Shown: positions 1-10,730 of the stretch, piece by piece
How the letters are laid out: the number at the start of each line of letters is the position of its first letter
Numbering within the stretch: position 1 is the stretch's first letter
Assembly: GCA_021307315.1 (NCBI GenBank)
Contig: JAJSPD010000008.1
Coordinates: forward strand, 992,001-1,056,000
Source: Bisporella sp. PMI_857
Lineage: Eukaryota > Ascomycota > Leotiomycetes > Helotiales > Helotiaceae
Reading direction: 5' to 3'
DNA: 64,000 nucleotides
The notes under the pieces: generated by a model
Databases searched by the model: none
Seen by the model: the letters and a program-made list of their open reading frames with translations, nothing else
Told to the model about the DNA's origin: nothing
Program-made: the position numbers and the translations under genes

Positions 1-682
1 GTATGAAAGATGTGTGAGTGTGTATGCATGACTTATGTACTGTGATATGTGATAGTATTTGAAGTGAATGTCGGAAGCTGTCGAAGTGTAATGGCTGCAA
101 GGAAAGGTGTTGCCCTTTTATAGATGCAGCGGCCACCTAGCGAGTGGTGTCCTCGGTAACCGTCCTCAGCTCCTCAAGAAATATGTGATTGTCTAAATCG
201 AGAATGGGACGAACAGATCATGACGTATATGGGTCGGCGAAAGCAATGATTCATCCTCCTCACCGGCTGATGTTCTTCACTATGGATTAGAGCATGATTC
301 CCGTGGATTCAGTTCTTAATCTTGGAGGCTATCAGATAGCTTCTATGCAAGAGGCGGCCAGGATTTGTTTACGCCAAGAAAAGCGTCTTCTACTCCTTCA
401 CATGTGATACGCTTCGAATTTGCATTCATCAATCGAAATCCTGTGAACAATGATATATCATAAGTTAATCTATCCTTCAAATGAGACATATATGAACTTT
501 TGGGGATGTAAAATTAAGTTATCTGAAGGAAACTTGCCAACTGGTCATCATTCCTTCGATCTGGGTAGATGCGTCTTGATCTTCCCTTGAGATCTCACTC
601 GAGAACCTCCGATGTCCCCCTATGTAGTGAAGAAGGTGGACGACAACTCACTAGCGTGCTCACTCATACATGCAGTAATCAG
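1..682. other. intergenic, no feature seen
   Basis: I see no convincing open frame, RNA gene or repeat here. Open frames are short and begin without supporting splice or start context. Confidence 0.4.
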
Positions 683-1437
683 TTATGGGGCAGGTGCTGG
701 CTTCATATCTGCACGAGAGTTCACTCTCGACATCTTTTGCTTAGGTTGTAGCTTGGCAACTTTCGTAGGTCGAATCTCCTGCTGGACAGAACAACCTCCG
801 ATATTGGATTTTACATTTTTCATGACCGGATAGCGACTTGGACCTTGCTTCTGTGCTCGCTTTCGATTTGCTTGAGTGGTGGGCGGTAGGTATTGGAATT
901 GATAAAATCGCCGGTTGGTCTGTATTGATGATATCCGCTGCCGTCTCTCAGTTCTAGTAGCTTTCCAACGTTCTTTAACATGACAAATGAGAACTTTATT
1001 CCAGTCATACTTTTCATAACCGGACGAAAGTTTTTGAAAATGCTTGCACACTTGCCTGCTTACTATGACTTCAGCTATCTTGTGGATCTTCATATCTTGT
1101 TATTGTGGCAGGTAGGCGACTTGCTTTTCAGTGGAGGCTCCTCTCAGGTGAACTTGAGCAGGAGTCTGCGAGCGTACCAAAGCATCAATTTAGGTTCGAC
1201 ATGGGATGGGTATGAGGTGCCTATGGCCTGACCATGATGTTTATCGAAGCCGTCCGTTTTGAAGATGTGTCCGTAGAATATCCTTAAACGGAAGACTTCC
1301 TTAATCCATATCTCATCATCTAAAGCTCGTATAATGCTGAGAATAACCCGTATATCCTGAAATTGAACGCATGAGTGGAAAGTAGCTACCATCAACCTTT
1401 CATGCCATGCTCGCAACTGTCTTGAATAGAAGCTCAA
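683..1437 (-). pseudogene. fragmentary coding-like stretch, unknown
   Basis: Two minus-strand open stretches (1437 to 1144 and 1093 to 683) have protein-like composition. One contains a Trp/Tyr/Lys-rich piece around GYEKYDWNKVLICHVKERW. I recognise no family. They lie just downstream of the small gene at 1453-1853 on the same strand and could be its 3' exons, damaged by the indels seen across this window, or a decayed gene. Splice sites joining the pieces are not convincing. Confidence 0.2.
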
Positions 1438-1452
1438 AAGGAGCTAGGGGTG

Positions 1453-1853
1453 TCATCGTACGCCCGCCGTCTCTGTATAAGGAAAACTGCTCATATTCTC
1501 GACTAGCTTCGCCTGTTTCTTAGCATCTGCAATAGACCCATGACTAGCTTTGAAAGGCTCGATGATATAATTCAGAGCCTGTCGCAATCTAGAAAGGTCT
1601 TCATTATCTCCAGCTCCGTGTCTTGTGCAGTACGATTTGACTTTCTTGAGTGATTTTAATTTCAAAGTACCTGCAACAATAGCTTCAATGGATTCCACTA
1701 TGCTTGCTATTTGAGGAGGCCGAAGATCAGAAGGGATGCCATTCTCCTGCTCTATGAACTTCTCAGTAGACACCACGTGTCTAGGAGATTATCCTTGATT
1801 AGAGGGATGATAGCCTTTATGCCTCGCAGTTCTTGGCGTGTAATCGGTGCCAT
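1453..1853 (-). CDS. small helical hypothetical protein, frameshifted
   Basis: The ATG at 1853-1851 sits in a CCACCATGG context and opens MAPITRQELRGIKAIIPLI. The frame breaks near 1775-1790 and resumes one frame over as VSTEKFIEQENGIPSDL, continuing to a stop at 1453. The combined product is about 133 residues, charged and probably alpha-helical, without a signal peptide or membrane segment. No short intron can bridge the break, so a single-base indel is the simplest reading, as in several better-known genes of this window. Family not recognised. It could extend into the coding-like pieces further downstream. Confidence 0.4.
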
Positions 1854-2525
1854 GGTGGAGTGATATGAGTGCAAGAAATTGCGAAGATGGAAGATGGACA
1901 GTAGACTTCGAGTTTCAAGTAGAGGCAAGGATATGGTGTGAAGAAAGTTGAATCTAGCGCCCAATTTGACTTTTCAGATCGATATTGTGGTAACAGAGTT
2001 ACTAAGGAGCTAATAAAACGAGGATAAAACGAAGGATTTCGAAGATGCCTTCACTTTTCAAATTCGCGAATCTGATGAATGAAATCTAAGGAAACTAATG
2101 AAGCACTAAATCTTTGAAGCCGCGTAATATCGAAGATGGGTGACCCGGTCTGTCACTACACAAACACTTTCGTGCATGGACTAACTACTTGGTCCTATTA
2201 ATAGTACTCAGAAAGCAAGATGAGCATTGCGCAATACATTTTTGATAAGAAATCCCGATACCAGATATGATAGATATGTCAAGTTACTGAACACGATCGT
2301 ACTTATGAATTTTTAATTTCGGAAACAGTGCTGCAAGCTTTCACAATACAATTGTCCATATAATTATCATAACTCTTATGTATAAAGAAGCGGATCATAT
2401 ATCATAGGGTTTCCAACCCCCGAAGCGCTTGCCAGGTTTTGGTGACTTCGTATCCTCGCTGCCGGGAGCATACAGGTAAGCACGGAGCGCCTGGGCAATG
2501 AGCAGGCGTGTGACGCATAGATGAC
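1854..2525. other. intergenic, no feature seen
   Basis: AT-rich spacer between the small gene at 1453-1853 and the 3' end of the GH12 gene. No coding or RNA feature recognised. Confidence 0.4.
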
Positions 2526-3495
2526 TTAGGTCACCACTATGCTATATTGTGATGCTGTGAATACAGCATTAGAGCCTATTACGAATTAGTACAATTCCTC
2601 TCTAAGACTTCTAATGAGATATTACGTACCAGTGAATGTTTCTGTACCCGCACCAATACTTTGCAGATACTGCGATGCTGGAAGGCCTTGGGAGCTTCGA
2701 AGATAAGTGAGGAAAAGATTAATATCTGCTGAAAAACTGGTGACCTGGCTGGATGCAACAAAACTGAACACATTCATTGAGCCGTTGAGTCCTTTATAAA
2801 GTTTCCAGCTAGTTCCCGCAATGGTGATGGTTGCAATAGGTGAGCCAGTGCTTGAGATGGGGCCGGCACCGCCAATTGCACCAAGCCAGATCATGATCTC
2901 ATATTGTGGACTCCCGGTGGTAGTGGACGACGTGAACAGATCATAGGCTACATTAGCAATGACGCTGGATCCGGTGTAGCTGATTTCTAATTCAGTTGTG
3001 CAAATGACAAGATTGTGAAGAGTCTCACCTCCACTTCCAAGTACTTGCAAGTGTTTTGACAGCCGAAAGTTGTCTTACGGTTGCAGAAACCACCACATTT
3101 GCATATGATTTAACTTGGCCTGCACCACCAGCCCAAGTCCACGAAGTTGACCACGCAAGATTCGTACCACTTAGAGAGTTGTAGGTAGTACACTGAGACC
3201 CAGATGTTGCCGAACCCTTGCCCCATAAGTTTTGGTAGACGATATAAGTACCAGTCTGCACTTAAAACACAAATACATTAGCTTCAGTGGCTCTCTCTAT
3301 CTTTGCAACATCTCCAAGCAATTGATAGTCCACCGTGGTTCATAAGACTGAATAAGTCAGAGATGATATAAAATTTGAAGTACCTGAATCCCATTGACCA
3401 CATATTGTTGTTGCGCGTTTCTCGATTGTTTGAGTTGGTGAGCATGTAGCCCCAACAACCAAAAAAGCCGGAATGAAGGACTGGAAAAACTTCAT
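2526..3495 (-). CDS. secreted GH12 xyloglucanase / endoglucanase
   Basis: Glycoside hydrolase family 12, probably a xyloglucan-specific or general endo-beta-1,4-glucanase that cuts plant hemicellulose outside the cell. Exons are 3495-3384, 3260-3029, 2979-2630 and 2575-2526, with GT-AG introns of 123, 49 and 54 bp. The product is 247 residues, normal for the family. Residues 1-19 form a signal peptide, followed by a Kex2-like Lys-Arg at about 26-27. Family landmarks are [27 protein letters not shown], the nucleophile Glu in QYEIMIWL and the acid/base Glu in GAGTETFTG just before the last intron. The last exon encodes [15 protein letters not shown], the usual end. All phases fit with no frameshift. 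The split between xyloglucanase and cellulase activity cannot be decided from motifs alone. Confidence 0.93.
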
Positions 3496-4856
3496 GTTGC
3501 TATATCAGCTTGATTTTTTGACAAGGTATCATAGAAGCAATGCTAAGGATGAAAACTCACATCACAGCTGAGTATTTATGCTCGCCAAAAGACGTCAGGA
3601 GATTTATGTTTTGAAACCATGGAGAATTACAGATCCTGCACCCCGCAATCATTTTTGCCAGATCCTAGTCATGAAACATATTTCAAGTAAAGAAAACTTA
3701 AATCCATCATTCATTCCGCTTCGTTGCAACAAGTGCCGAATCTCATATCCACCTTGCGTCAATGATAATTCGTGGAAATTCGAAGGGCCTTTACTGGATG
3801 CCGATCTTATGCCTGAAAGGATTTAATAACATCGTTTTTTTTTCGACAGACAGTAGCATTATGAGGAGCTTGGATTTGCCTAATAAGTGTGACGTTCCTC
3901 CAGGCTACCTTAACGGAAGAACAACATTGCTGGACAGCACTTGCTAGTTGATGCGAGCTTCCGTATGTCATATCTTATGCACATTGGTGCTAGTACCTTA
4001 AGATTTTCCAAAGATTGGCTGCTTAAAAGAGAATGATTTCATATTCGCTACATTATTTTATAAATGAAAGGATCATACTCAGAGCTTGTTCATTCTGGAT
4101 TAATCATGCCAAATAGCTTAGGCTTTTGAAAGAAGCAAGCAACTCTGTTGACCATGGAATGCTCAAAATGCGGCTAAGGATCATAGGCAGCTATTCAAGG
4201 TCGCAGTGATGCCAGTCAAGTGGTAAAAGAGCAAGATGGATATCATTGTTTTGATCAGGCTGAAAACAGATAAAAGGCAAAGGTTGTCCACCAGAGTTCG
4301 AAGGTCGATCGCGGTGGAATATTTACAAAATAGGTTAGTATCAAAGACTCCTTTGCGGTAGCACATTTTCCTTGAATATCTCAATATTAGACATGTAGAG
4401 ACCACTTATTTTGAAGGACTTGGTTGATGTCAAGTACATACGTGAAGTAGAGAGACGTAAGAGTCCAAGTAAGGCTTACATGTGGTCGAGTGGGTCCTAC
4501 GGAGTGGTTTCGTCGCCTGATATATCAGGCGACAAGCTATGCATCCCCACGAACCTCGACGACAACAGGATGAATAGGCATGATCGCAATGTTAGGAATA
4601 CCCATTCAAACCCCAGCTTACGTTGCGCAATCATAAGATTCTACTCTCTTATCACTAACTATTACTTCTACGGAATCTATATTCACTAGACCCTAGATTG
4701 GTGGGACAGACTGCAATTCATTCGCGGTCCTAAATGGATGCATGTTATCGCAACCAGGAAATACCTATCGTGAGAGGATAGGGATCTCTTTCAACACTGT
4801 TAGTATTTGATCGCGGGCCCGAAAATATAGGCTGCTCTCCTTTATACACGGACGAG
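3496..4856. other. intergenic, GH12 / SPT20 upstream region
   Basis: Shared upstream region of the minus-strand GH12 gene and the plus-strand SPT20 gene. Open frames here are short and unsupported. It holds a 22-bp perfect palindrome at 4512-4533, listed separately. Confidence 0.5.
4512..4533. repeat. 22-bp perfect palindrome
   Basis: The left arm GTCGCCTGATA is followed without a spacer by its exact reverse complement. The next flanking bases do not pair. It lies about 325 bp upstream of the SPT20 start codon and about 1.0 kb from the GH12 start. It could be a site for a dimeric regulator or simply a chance palindrome. Confidence 0.9.
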
Positions 4857-7737
4857 ATGGCGCCGTCTGCGACAGCAGTTCACGCGCTCCCATCAAAGGT
4901 CAAACGTCCCACCCCCGCGCATATTCAAACGAATGGTATCAATTCCTCAACATCTCCTTCCCCTTCAATCTCTCCGGCAGACTCCCTGGCGGAGCAAAAT
5001 ATCCTCCAAGTGCGACTACACCTAATGGAGGAGTGGGCAGTTCAGGTGTAAGGTCTGCCAATCGATCTAAGAGGGATTTGCCTGGCCAGCTACTCGGTCG
5101 TGGCCAACGGAATAGCAGTGCTGGATTACGGTCTGCGAGTATTTCTGGAGAACTGTCAGCACCTCAAGTCTCTGGGCCTCAGCCGTACGGTTAGTACAAC
5201 CTTGTCTTGTGCTTGAATATGCTGTCTAAATATACTGATCCCTGCAGTCAAAACGACGAGTATATTCTCAAGAAATACAAAGGCAACCCTCCCTCCTTGA
5301 TAATACACCTTTCTGCGACAAATTGGAAATTTCATGGACAGCCAAGCACTTTCACTTATCAGTCTCCCATGAAAGTTATGCTTGAGCATCTAAAACTACG
5401 TACAGTCCCTCATGATTTGGTAGAGTTCTTTGAGGAATCAAAGATCCCATTTTACGAAGGATGTCTAATTGTACAGATCTACGACCATAAATCAACGGCT
5501 CCATCACAGGGACCAAATCGGATGAGTACTAGCAGTGGGAAAACAGTTCCTTTCTCTGTTCACAACTCCAATCAATATCTCACACCATCGTCCTACGTAC
5601 CGTATCCTAAAGAAACCCAGATCTCGAAGGTCCGAAGTCTTTCTGATGTTAATAATGATGATACTGGTAAATCAAAAACTGCTGAGCAAAAGGATAAAGA
5701 GAACATGCCGGCTCCATCAGTGCCCGGCGACGGTCAGCGGCTTAAAGCCGGAATTTTACCAAAAAAGCCAAAAGTCACGACAATTGTTTTACATCCTACG
5801 CCTACAAGCAAGCATGCTGATCTCGCTATCATGGCGAGCGATGCGCGATCAAGTAACTCCGATAATCGTCAAGACAATCCTTCTGTAACCGCTGTACCTA
5901 CACCTAGTACCGCTGTTCCCCCTCCAACACCATTAAACAGCATGGCACCGCCAGCGAAAAGACACAAAAAGCCAAAAGGAGAGCTTGATGGAAGCAATGT
6001 CCACGCCGCAGAAGCACAAATTACTTTATCCACTACTGCACCGCTGGTACTTGAGCCAGTGAGCAGCGCCGCACAATCGGCTGCGCTGTTAGACGCTCTC
6101 GCTCATCCCATGCATTCGGAGAAGCCTCCTTCTCCCAAAACTAGAAAGAGAACCGTGGCGGAGATGGAAGCAGACGAGGCTCTTGCTGCTGATCGTCAAA
6201 AATACATGCTACTCTTTGACGAAAGATTATCCTCTAGTGTTGCTGGCGCTAAAGGTGTGAATCCTGCTGGAGGGGATGGTCAGGCGGGCAGTGCTTCATT
6301 TGAACCCCGATTCGAAAGATTCAAGACAATCGAGAATATTAGGAACAGTCACTTGGAGGCGGCAAAAGCAGAGGAAGCTAGGAAACATGAAGCCGAGCGG
6401 AGGAACCAAGCAGAACGTGAGCGAGAGAAGCTTCATCAAGAATCGCGGAATAGAGAACAGGAGAAACTACGACGAGAGAATCTGGCTAGACAACAAGAAG
6501 CTCATCGGCGTGCAATGGCTGCTCAAGGAGCACAACAAATTGGTAACCAAGGTTTACCGGGACCCGTTCCTCAAACTCAAAATCAGCACTCTCATCCTCA
6601 AGGGAACGGGTTGATTGGTAATAACATCCATGGCCAACCACAACGATTCCATCAGCAGCAGGTCTCTCAAGCACAAGCGTCTTCACCAATTGTTCGTAAT
6701 GGAACACCACTTAATCATTCTTCACCGAGCGTCAATAACTTGGGGAATGTTATTCCGATGCAAAACTCTACGTCAAGTATGGGAGGAAGCCCTCCACGCC
6801 CTAGTTCTGTTGTCCACCAAAACCATTCTCAAATGGGTGCTCCTGGTATGGTCGCGCAGAGAAGCCAACAGAGTCATGCCGGAACACCCCGTATGATTAA
6901 TGCTACCCCAAACATGCAGTCAACTCCACTCAGTCGACCAATGCAAACTCCAAGAATGAGCCAAGCCAGTCCGCCGCAGGCCCTATGGCACAAGTCCCCA
7001 TGCAGGCGTTGAATAATGGCGTTGATCCTCAAAGGCAGCAGCTAATACAACAGCAAATGGCACAAGCTCAATTTATGCGTCCAAATATGCGTGGTGTGCC
7101 AAATCCACAACAGCCACTCATGAACGGCCAGCAAATGACCCGAGAGCAATTTATGATGATGCAAGCTCAGGCCGCTCAACAAGGAATTCCAATGCAAAAT
7201 CCAAATATGATGAATGCAAACTATGCACAGCAGTTGGCAGCTATGGGAATGCAAAGGCCACAAGGCCAGGGACAAGGTGTCATGCAACCCAATATGGGCT
7301 TTAACTCTGGTATGCCAAACAATGGAGCCAATATGCAGCAGATGCAGCAACAGATGCAGCAAATGCAACAGGCACAGCAATTTCAGAATGCTCAATTAGC
7401 ACAAGCACGACAGGCACAGATGTTTGCTCAACAGCAGGCACAGGCTCAAGGCCAAGGACAGGTCAGGAATGCAATGACTCCAAACCAGTCAATACAATTG
7501 CAATTACAGCGCCATGCCCAGGCCCTTTTCCAGATGCAGTTACCTAATCTACAGAGCCAATATGGGCCAAATATACCGGACGAGGTTCTACAAAAGACGA
7601 AACAGTTGTGCCATGCAAATGCTCTCCAACAGCTCAGAGCTAATCAGCAGCAGAGAGCAGCAGTAGCTCAACAGAGAGCAATGGCCGCAAACGGTATGCA
7701 GAATGGTGTGGGTATGCCAGGGCAGCAAGGAATGTAA
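4857..7737 (+). CDS. SPT20: SAGA complex subunit Spt20
   Basis: Structural subunit of the SAGA transcription coactivator, acting in the nucleus. Exon 1 is 4857-5189 and exon 2 5248-7737, split by a 58-bp intron. The family signature follows the intron: DEYILKKYKGNPPSLIIHL, then SPMKVMLEHLKLRTVPHDLVEFFEE and PFYEGCLIVQIYDHKS. After it come a disordered Ser/Pro region, a charged coiled-coil-like stretch (about 6350-6520) and a very Gln/Met-rich tail (about 7000-7730), as in fungal Spt20. Three one-base losses break the frame: near 4984 in a C run, near 5253 in the AAAAC just after the intron, and near 6981 in a C run. Adding three bases gives a 941-residue protein with every phase consistent. 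I infer assembly errors rather than a dead gene, because the surrounding code is intact. Confidence 0.88.
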
Positions 7738-8458
7738 TCAGGGTCATGGAGTTTGGAGCATGTATACAGTAATATCCTCTATTCATGGGTTAGGGTGATC
7801 TGCAGGAGTTATATATGGGGAGGCGTATGGATGACGATGATACGCGAATCACGAAATCGGAGCCGTCGCACAGTAGACTGTGGTATGCATCTGTTTGTAG
7901 GGATTTTTTGCGGGCGCGTGGCAGAATTTATGGTTCAGTAGATACCAATGGCAAGGCGCTGTTATTTAGGCTTTCTTAATTTAGCTCAGCCCTGGAATAG
8001 CTATATTTAAATTTCATTCTGCACTGATAGTATTTCTGAAACTCTCTTAACGCCATATGCCATTTCAAGGTTCTGCTACTGGACTATTCAACAAAAACCA
8101 ATGTAGACTGCTGCTCGAGACTAGACATGCCCCCTCGGTAAGGAATATCGAGCTTGAGGAAGAACAGTTATCAAGATCATTGACACTCCAATTGGTAACA
8201 TTATCTTCATCAACTCCTACGAGACCAAAACTCAGAGTTGCAAGCCATACAGCGTCCAGCGATCTTCAAAACGACCATGCTCAAATTTCTGCCATGGTGA
8301 TAAAAGCCCGTCGTTTCTTTGTCTATCTCACCAGGTCGCCATATGCAACCCTCCACCCAAACGAGTAAGCTATTCGTTGTCGTCTGAAGAAAGCCAATGG
8401 GTAGATCCTTCAAACTCGTGCCTTCTCCCTTGTACTCAACCTCCCCGCATCTCTTGGA
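7738..8458. other. intergenic, 3' side of SPT20
   Basis: Convergent 3' region of SPT20 and the secreted-protein gene on the opposite strand. The open frames seen are short shadows. No recognisable feature. Confidence 0.4.
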
Positions 8459-9476
8459 CTATTTTGGCCCATTGAAAAGCACATTGGCATATGAACAGGT
8501 TACGCTGGTGCCAGATACGGAAGATGAGGTGCCCGTCACGGTATACCCAAAGGAACCTGTCATCGTGAAGCTACTTCTGTCAGACACCCTTCACATCAGT
8601 GAGATTTAAGAAGAACGAACGCGTTCCCGCACCATGCGGTAGAAGTGGTGATAGCAGTGATCTGGAGATTAGACCATTGGATCGAGCCAAAATCCCAGGC
8701 GGCTCCTTGTTGGAGCTCAATTGCGAGGACGGCCTAGGTATATTAGTCTCATTTTCTTGGTTCGACGACAAGGCGGGGTTATGATACTTTGTCTATGAGG
8801 CCGACATCTGGATATGTGTGAGTGGATTTGAGAGAAGGAGAGAAGAGTGAGGGATGAGAACTCACTGAAGCTATCGGAATATGAAGCGCTTTGAGACACG
8901 GAACCAGAGATGGTGTATGTATTTGTCCATAGTTGACTGATAGTGTTGTAGGACATCGTGCTCACGATCTTGTCTCCAGGTTGAACTATTGATATTAATC
9001 TTGGTATCCAATCGCTGGGTGAGCCTGCCTACCTTTGACGGCCGGATATTCAACATTAGGACTGTGTTTCGTTATCAGCTTTATTTATCTGATCTTACAC
9101 TTCCCTGACCCTCCGAGCATGATAGGGGAAAACGTACTTGCAGCAATACTCAATGAAAAACTGCCATGTTCCAGGTGATTTTGAGTCCGCGATCACGTTC
9201 TGGTAGACGAAATTGTTTGCTGAATTTTGTAGGCCTGGCCAGAGAGCGTGAAAGCCTTTTCCAGTGGATACCTTTGGGACGATAACCGTGCTTGTGATCT
9301 GATTGATGTCAGGCACGAATTTTGGGGGTGGATGGCGCCCAGAGTACCTTTGTGATCAACACCCCAGGCTGGAACCACATCGCATATGCTGCATTTTGTG
9401 CATTTGCAATGCTGTGCAGGAAGCAAAGATAGAGCAACCCTACAAGGAGGGTGAGGTTGTGATTTGTGCTTAGCAT
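8459..9476 (-). CDS. secreted beta-sandwich-like protein, intron-rich
   Basis: A secreted protein, possibly a concanavalin A-like or eqolisin (peptidase G1) relative. The assignment is tentative. The first exon (9476-9348) encodes a signal peptide ending near HSIANAQ. Well-phased exons follow at 9298-9138 (ends WQFFIEYCC), 9061-9033 and 8985-8866 (starts VQPGDKIVSTMSYN). The 3' part reads AVLAIELQQGAAWDFGSIQW and, after another intron, MTGSFGYTVTGTSSSVSG, with a stop at 8459. The WQFF-E-Y, P-GD and AWDFG-type motifs resemble fungal G1-like beta-sandwich proteins, but I cannot place the catalytic Gln/Glu pair. Between about 8815 and 8730 the frame is interrupted, probably by one or two lost bases, and the last intron is not resolved. 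Confidence 0.6.
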
Positions 9477-10730
9477 TGATGATACTTTGCTTGGTTTCGG
9501 TAGGACAGCTTTCTTGTTGTCACTCTTCTAGGATAGTGGACAGATAATGAAGGAGGGTATAATGTCTAGCTCTTATGAAGTCATCGCAAAATACAACAGT
9601 CTTGGATGGGTTGAACAGGTCGTGCTAGAACGTATTCAGAAAGAACGAATGAATCTCAGGTTGACGACTGAAGGAGTAGGAACTTTGCCGATTGGGTGGC
9701 GTCTGGCTTTATTGATTTGTGCAATGTATCGCACCCATTTTCTTGGGTCGGTGTGAAGTTGATATGTCTGCTACATCTATAGCCCGGGTCGGATGAACAC
9801 ACGCCGCTGTCTCCGCCCTGCTGGGTTGGCGTGTACAAGTGCTCAAATCAAGATCATTGAAAAGCGCATGCTCTGACTCTTGGAAAGCCCCAACTATCAT
9901 AAAATAAACCTAAAGCCGGTTCAATTGAACTGGCGGAATCTTAGGGGAGTTGTTGAGATGTTTTATTCCCTGCGGTTTTTTTTACTTTTTGTTCGAGTAG
10001 CATTGCCGAACAGGCATGGGATATATTGGAGTATTGATGCAACTGGCGAGGCTTAATCTAGAAATCCTGGAACATTCATATATAGCCGAGGCAGCCTTTG
10101 CATGAATCCGACCCGATTCGATACGCGGACCCTTTTGCTACCCAAACAATAGTTGTATTTTTTAGATCGTATCAGAACGTGGCACTTGAAAAGCGGGAAG
10201 TAAATCTCAGACTGTTCCTAAATATAGACGTCTGTCCCGCACGTGCTCTACCCGCGGGGATTGCTCGGTTGAATCAAAAGAGCTCTGAAAGCCGGCTTTA
10301 TCCTTTATCCGAAGTAGCGATGTAACTTTCGACTTTAGCCTCAAAAAAAGATCTAGATAGAATATTTGCATTTCTATAGCATTCTGCATCCACACACTGC
10401 AGATATCTCACTTTTGAAATCCTGCGGGATAGCTTCGTACCTACATTAGTCTAGAATGGTTGGCTAAGCGAGCCCCCAATTTTCAGAGTGCTTATCTAAA
10501 GCTGAGTAGCTAAAATCGACCTCAAAGGACAGAATTGTCATGGCTGAGACTCGGCGCAGCTGGATGATTCAAACGGGCCCTAATATTGAAGGAATGGTAG
10601 AGCCTATGCACATATCATATTTCTAGAAATTCCCGACATCGAATGCCAAGCTACTCGTACAATTGAGTTGGGTATAAGACGTCCACTATTTACATATCGG
10701 TAACCAAGACCTATTGCACTGTGTCAGTTT
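9477..10730. other. intergenic, no feature seen
   Basis: Upstream region of the secreted-protein gene and 3' flank of the Yme2 gene. Short open frames only. No tRNA, repeat or promoter element that I can support. Confidence 0.4.
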
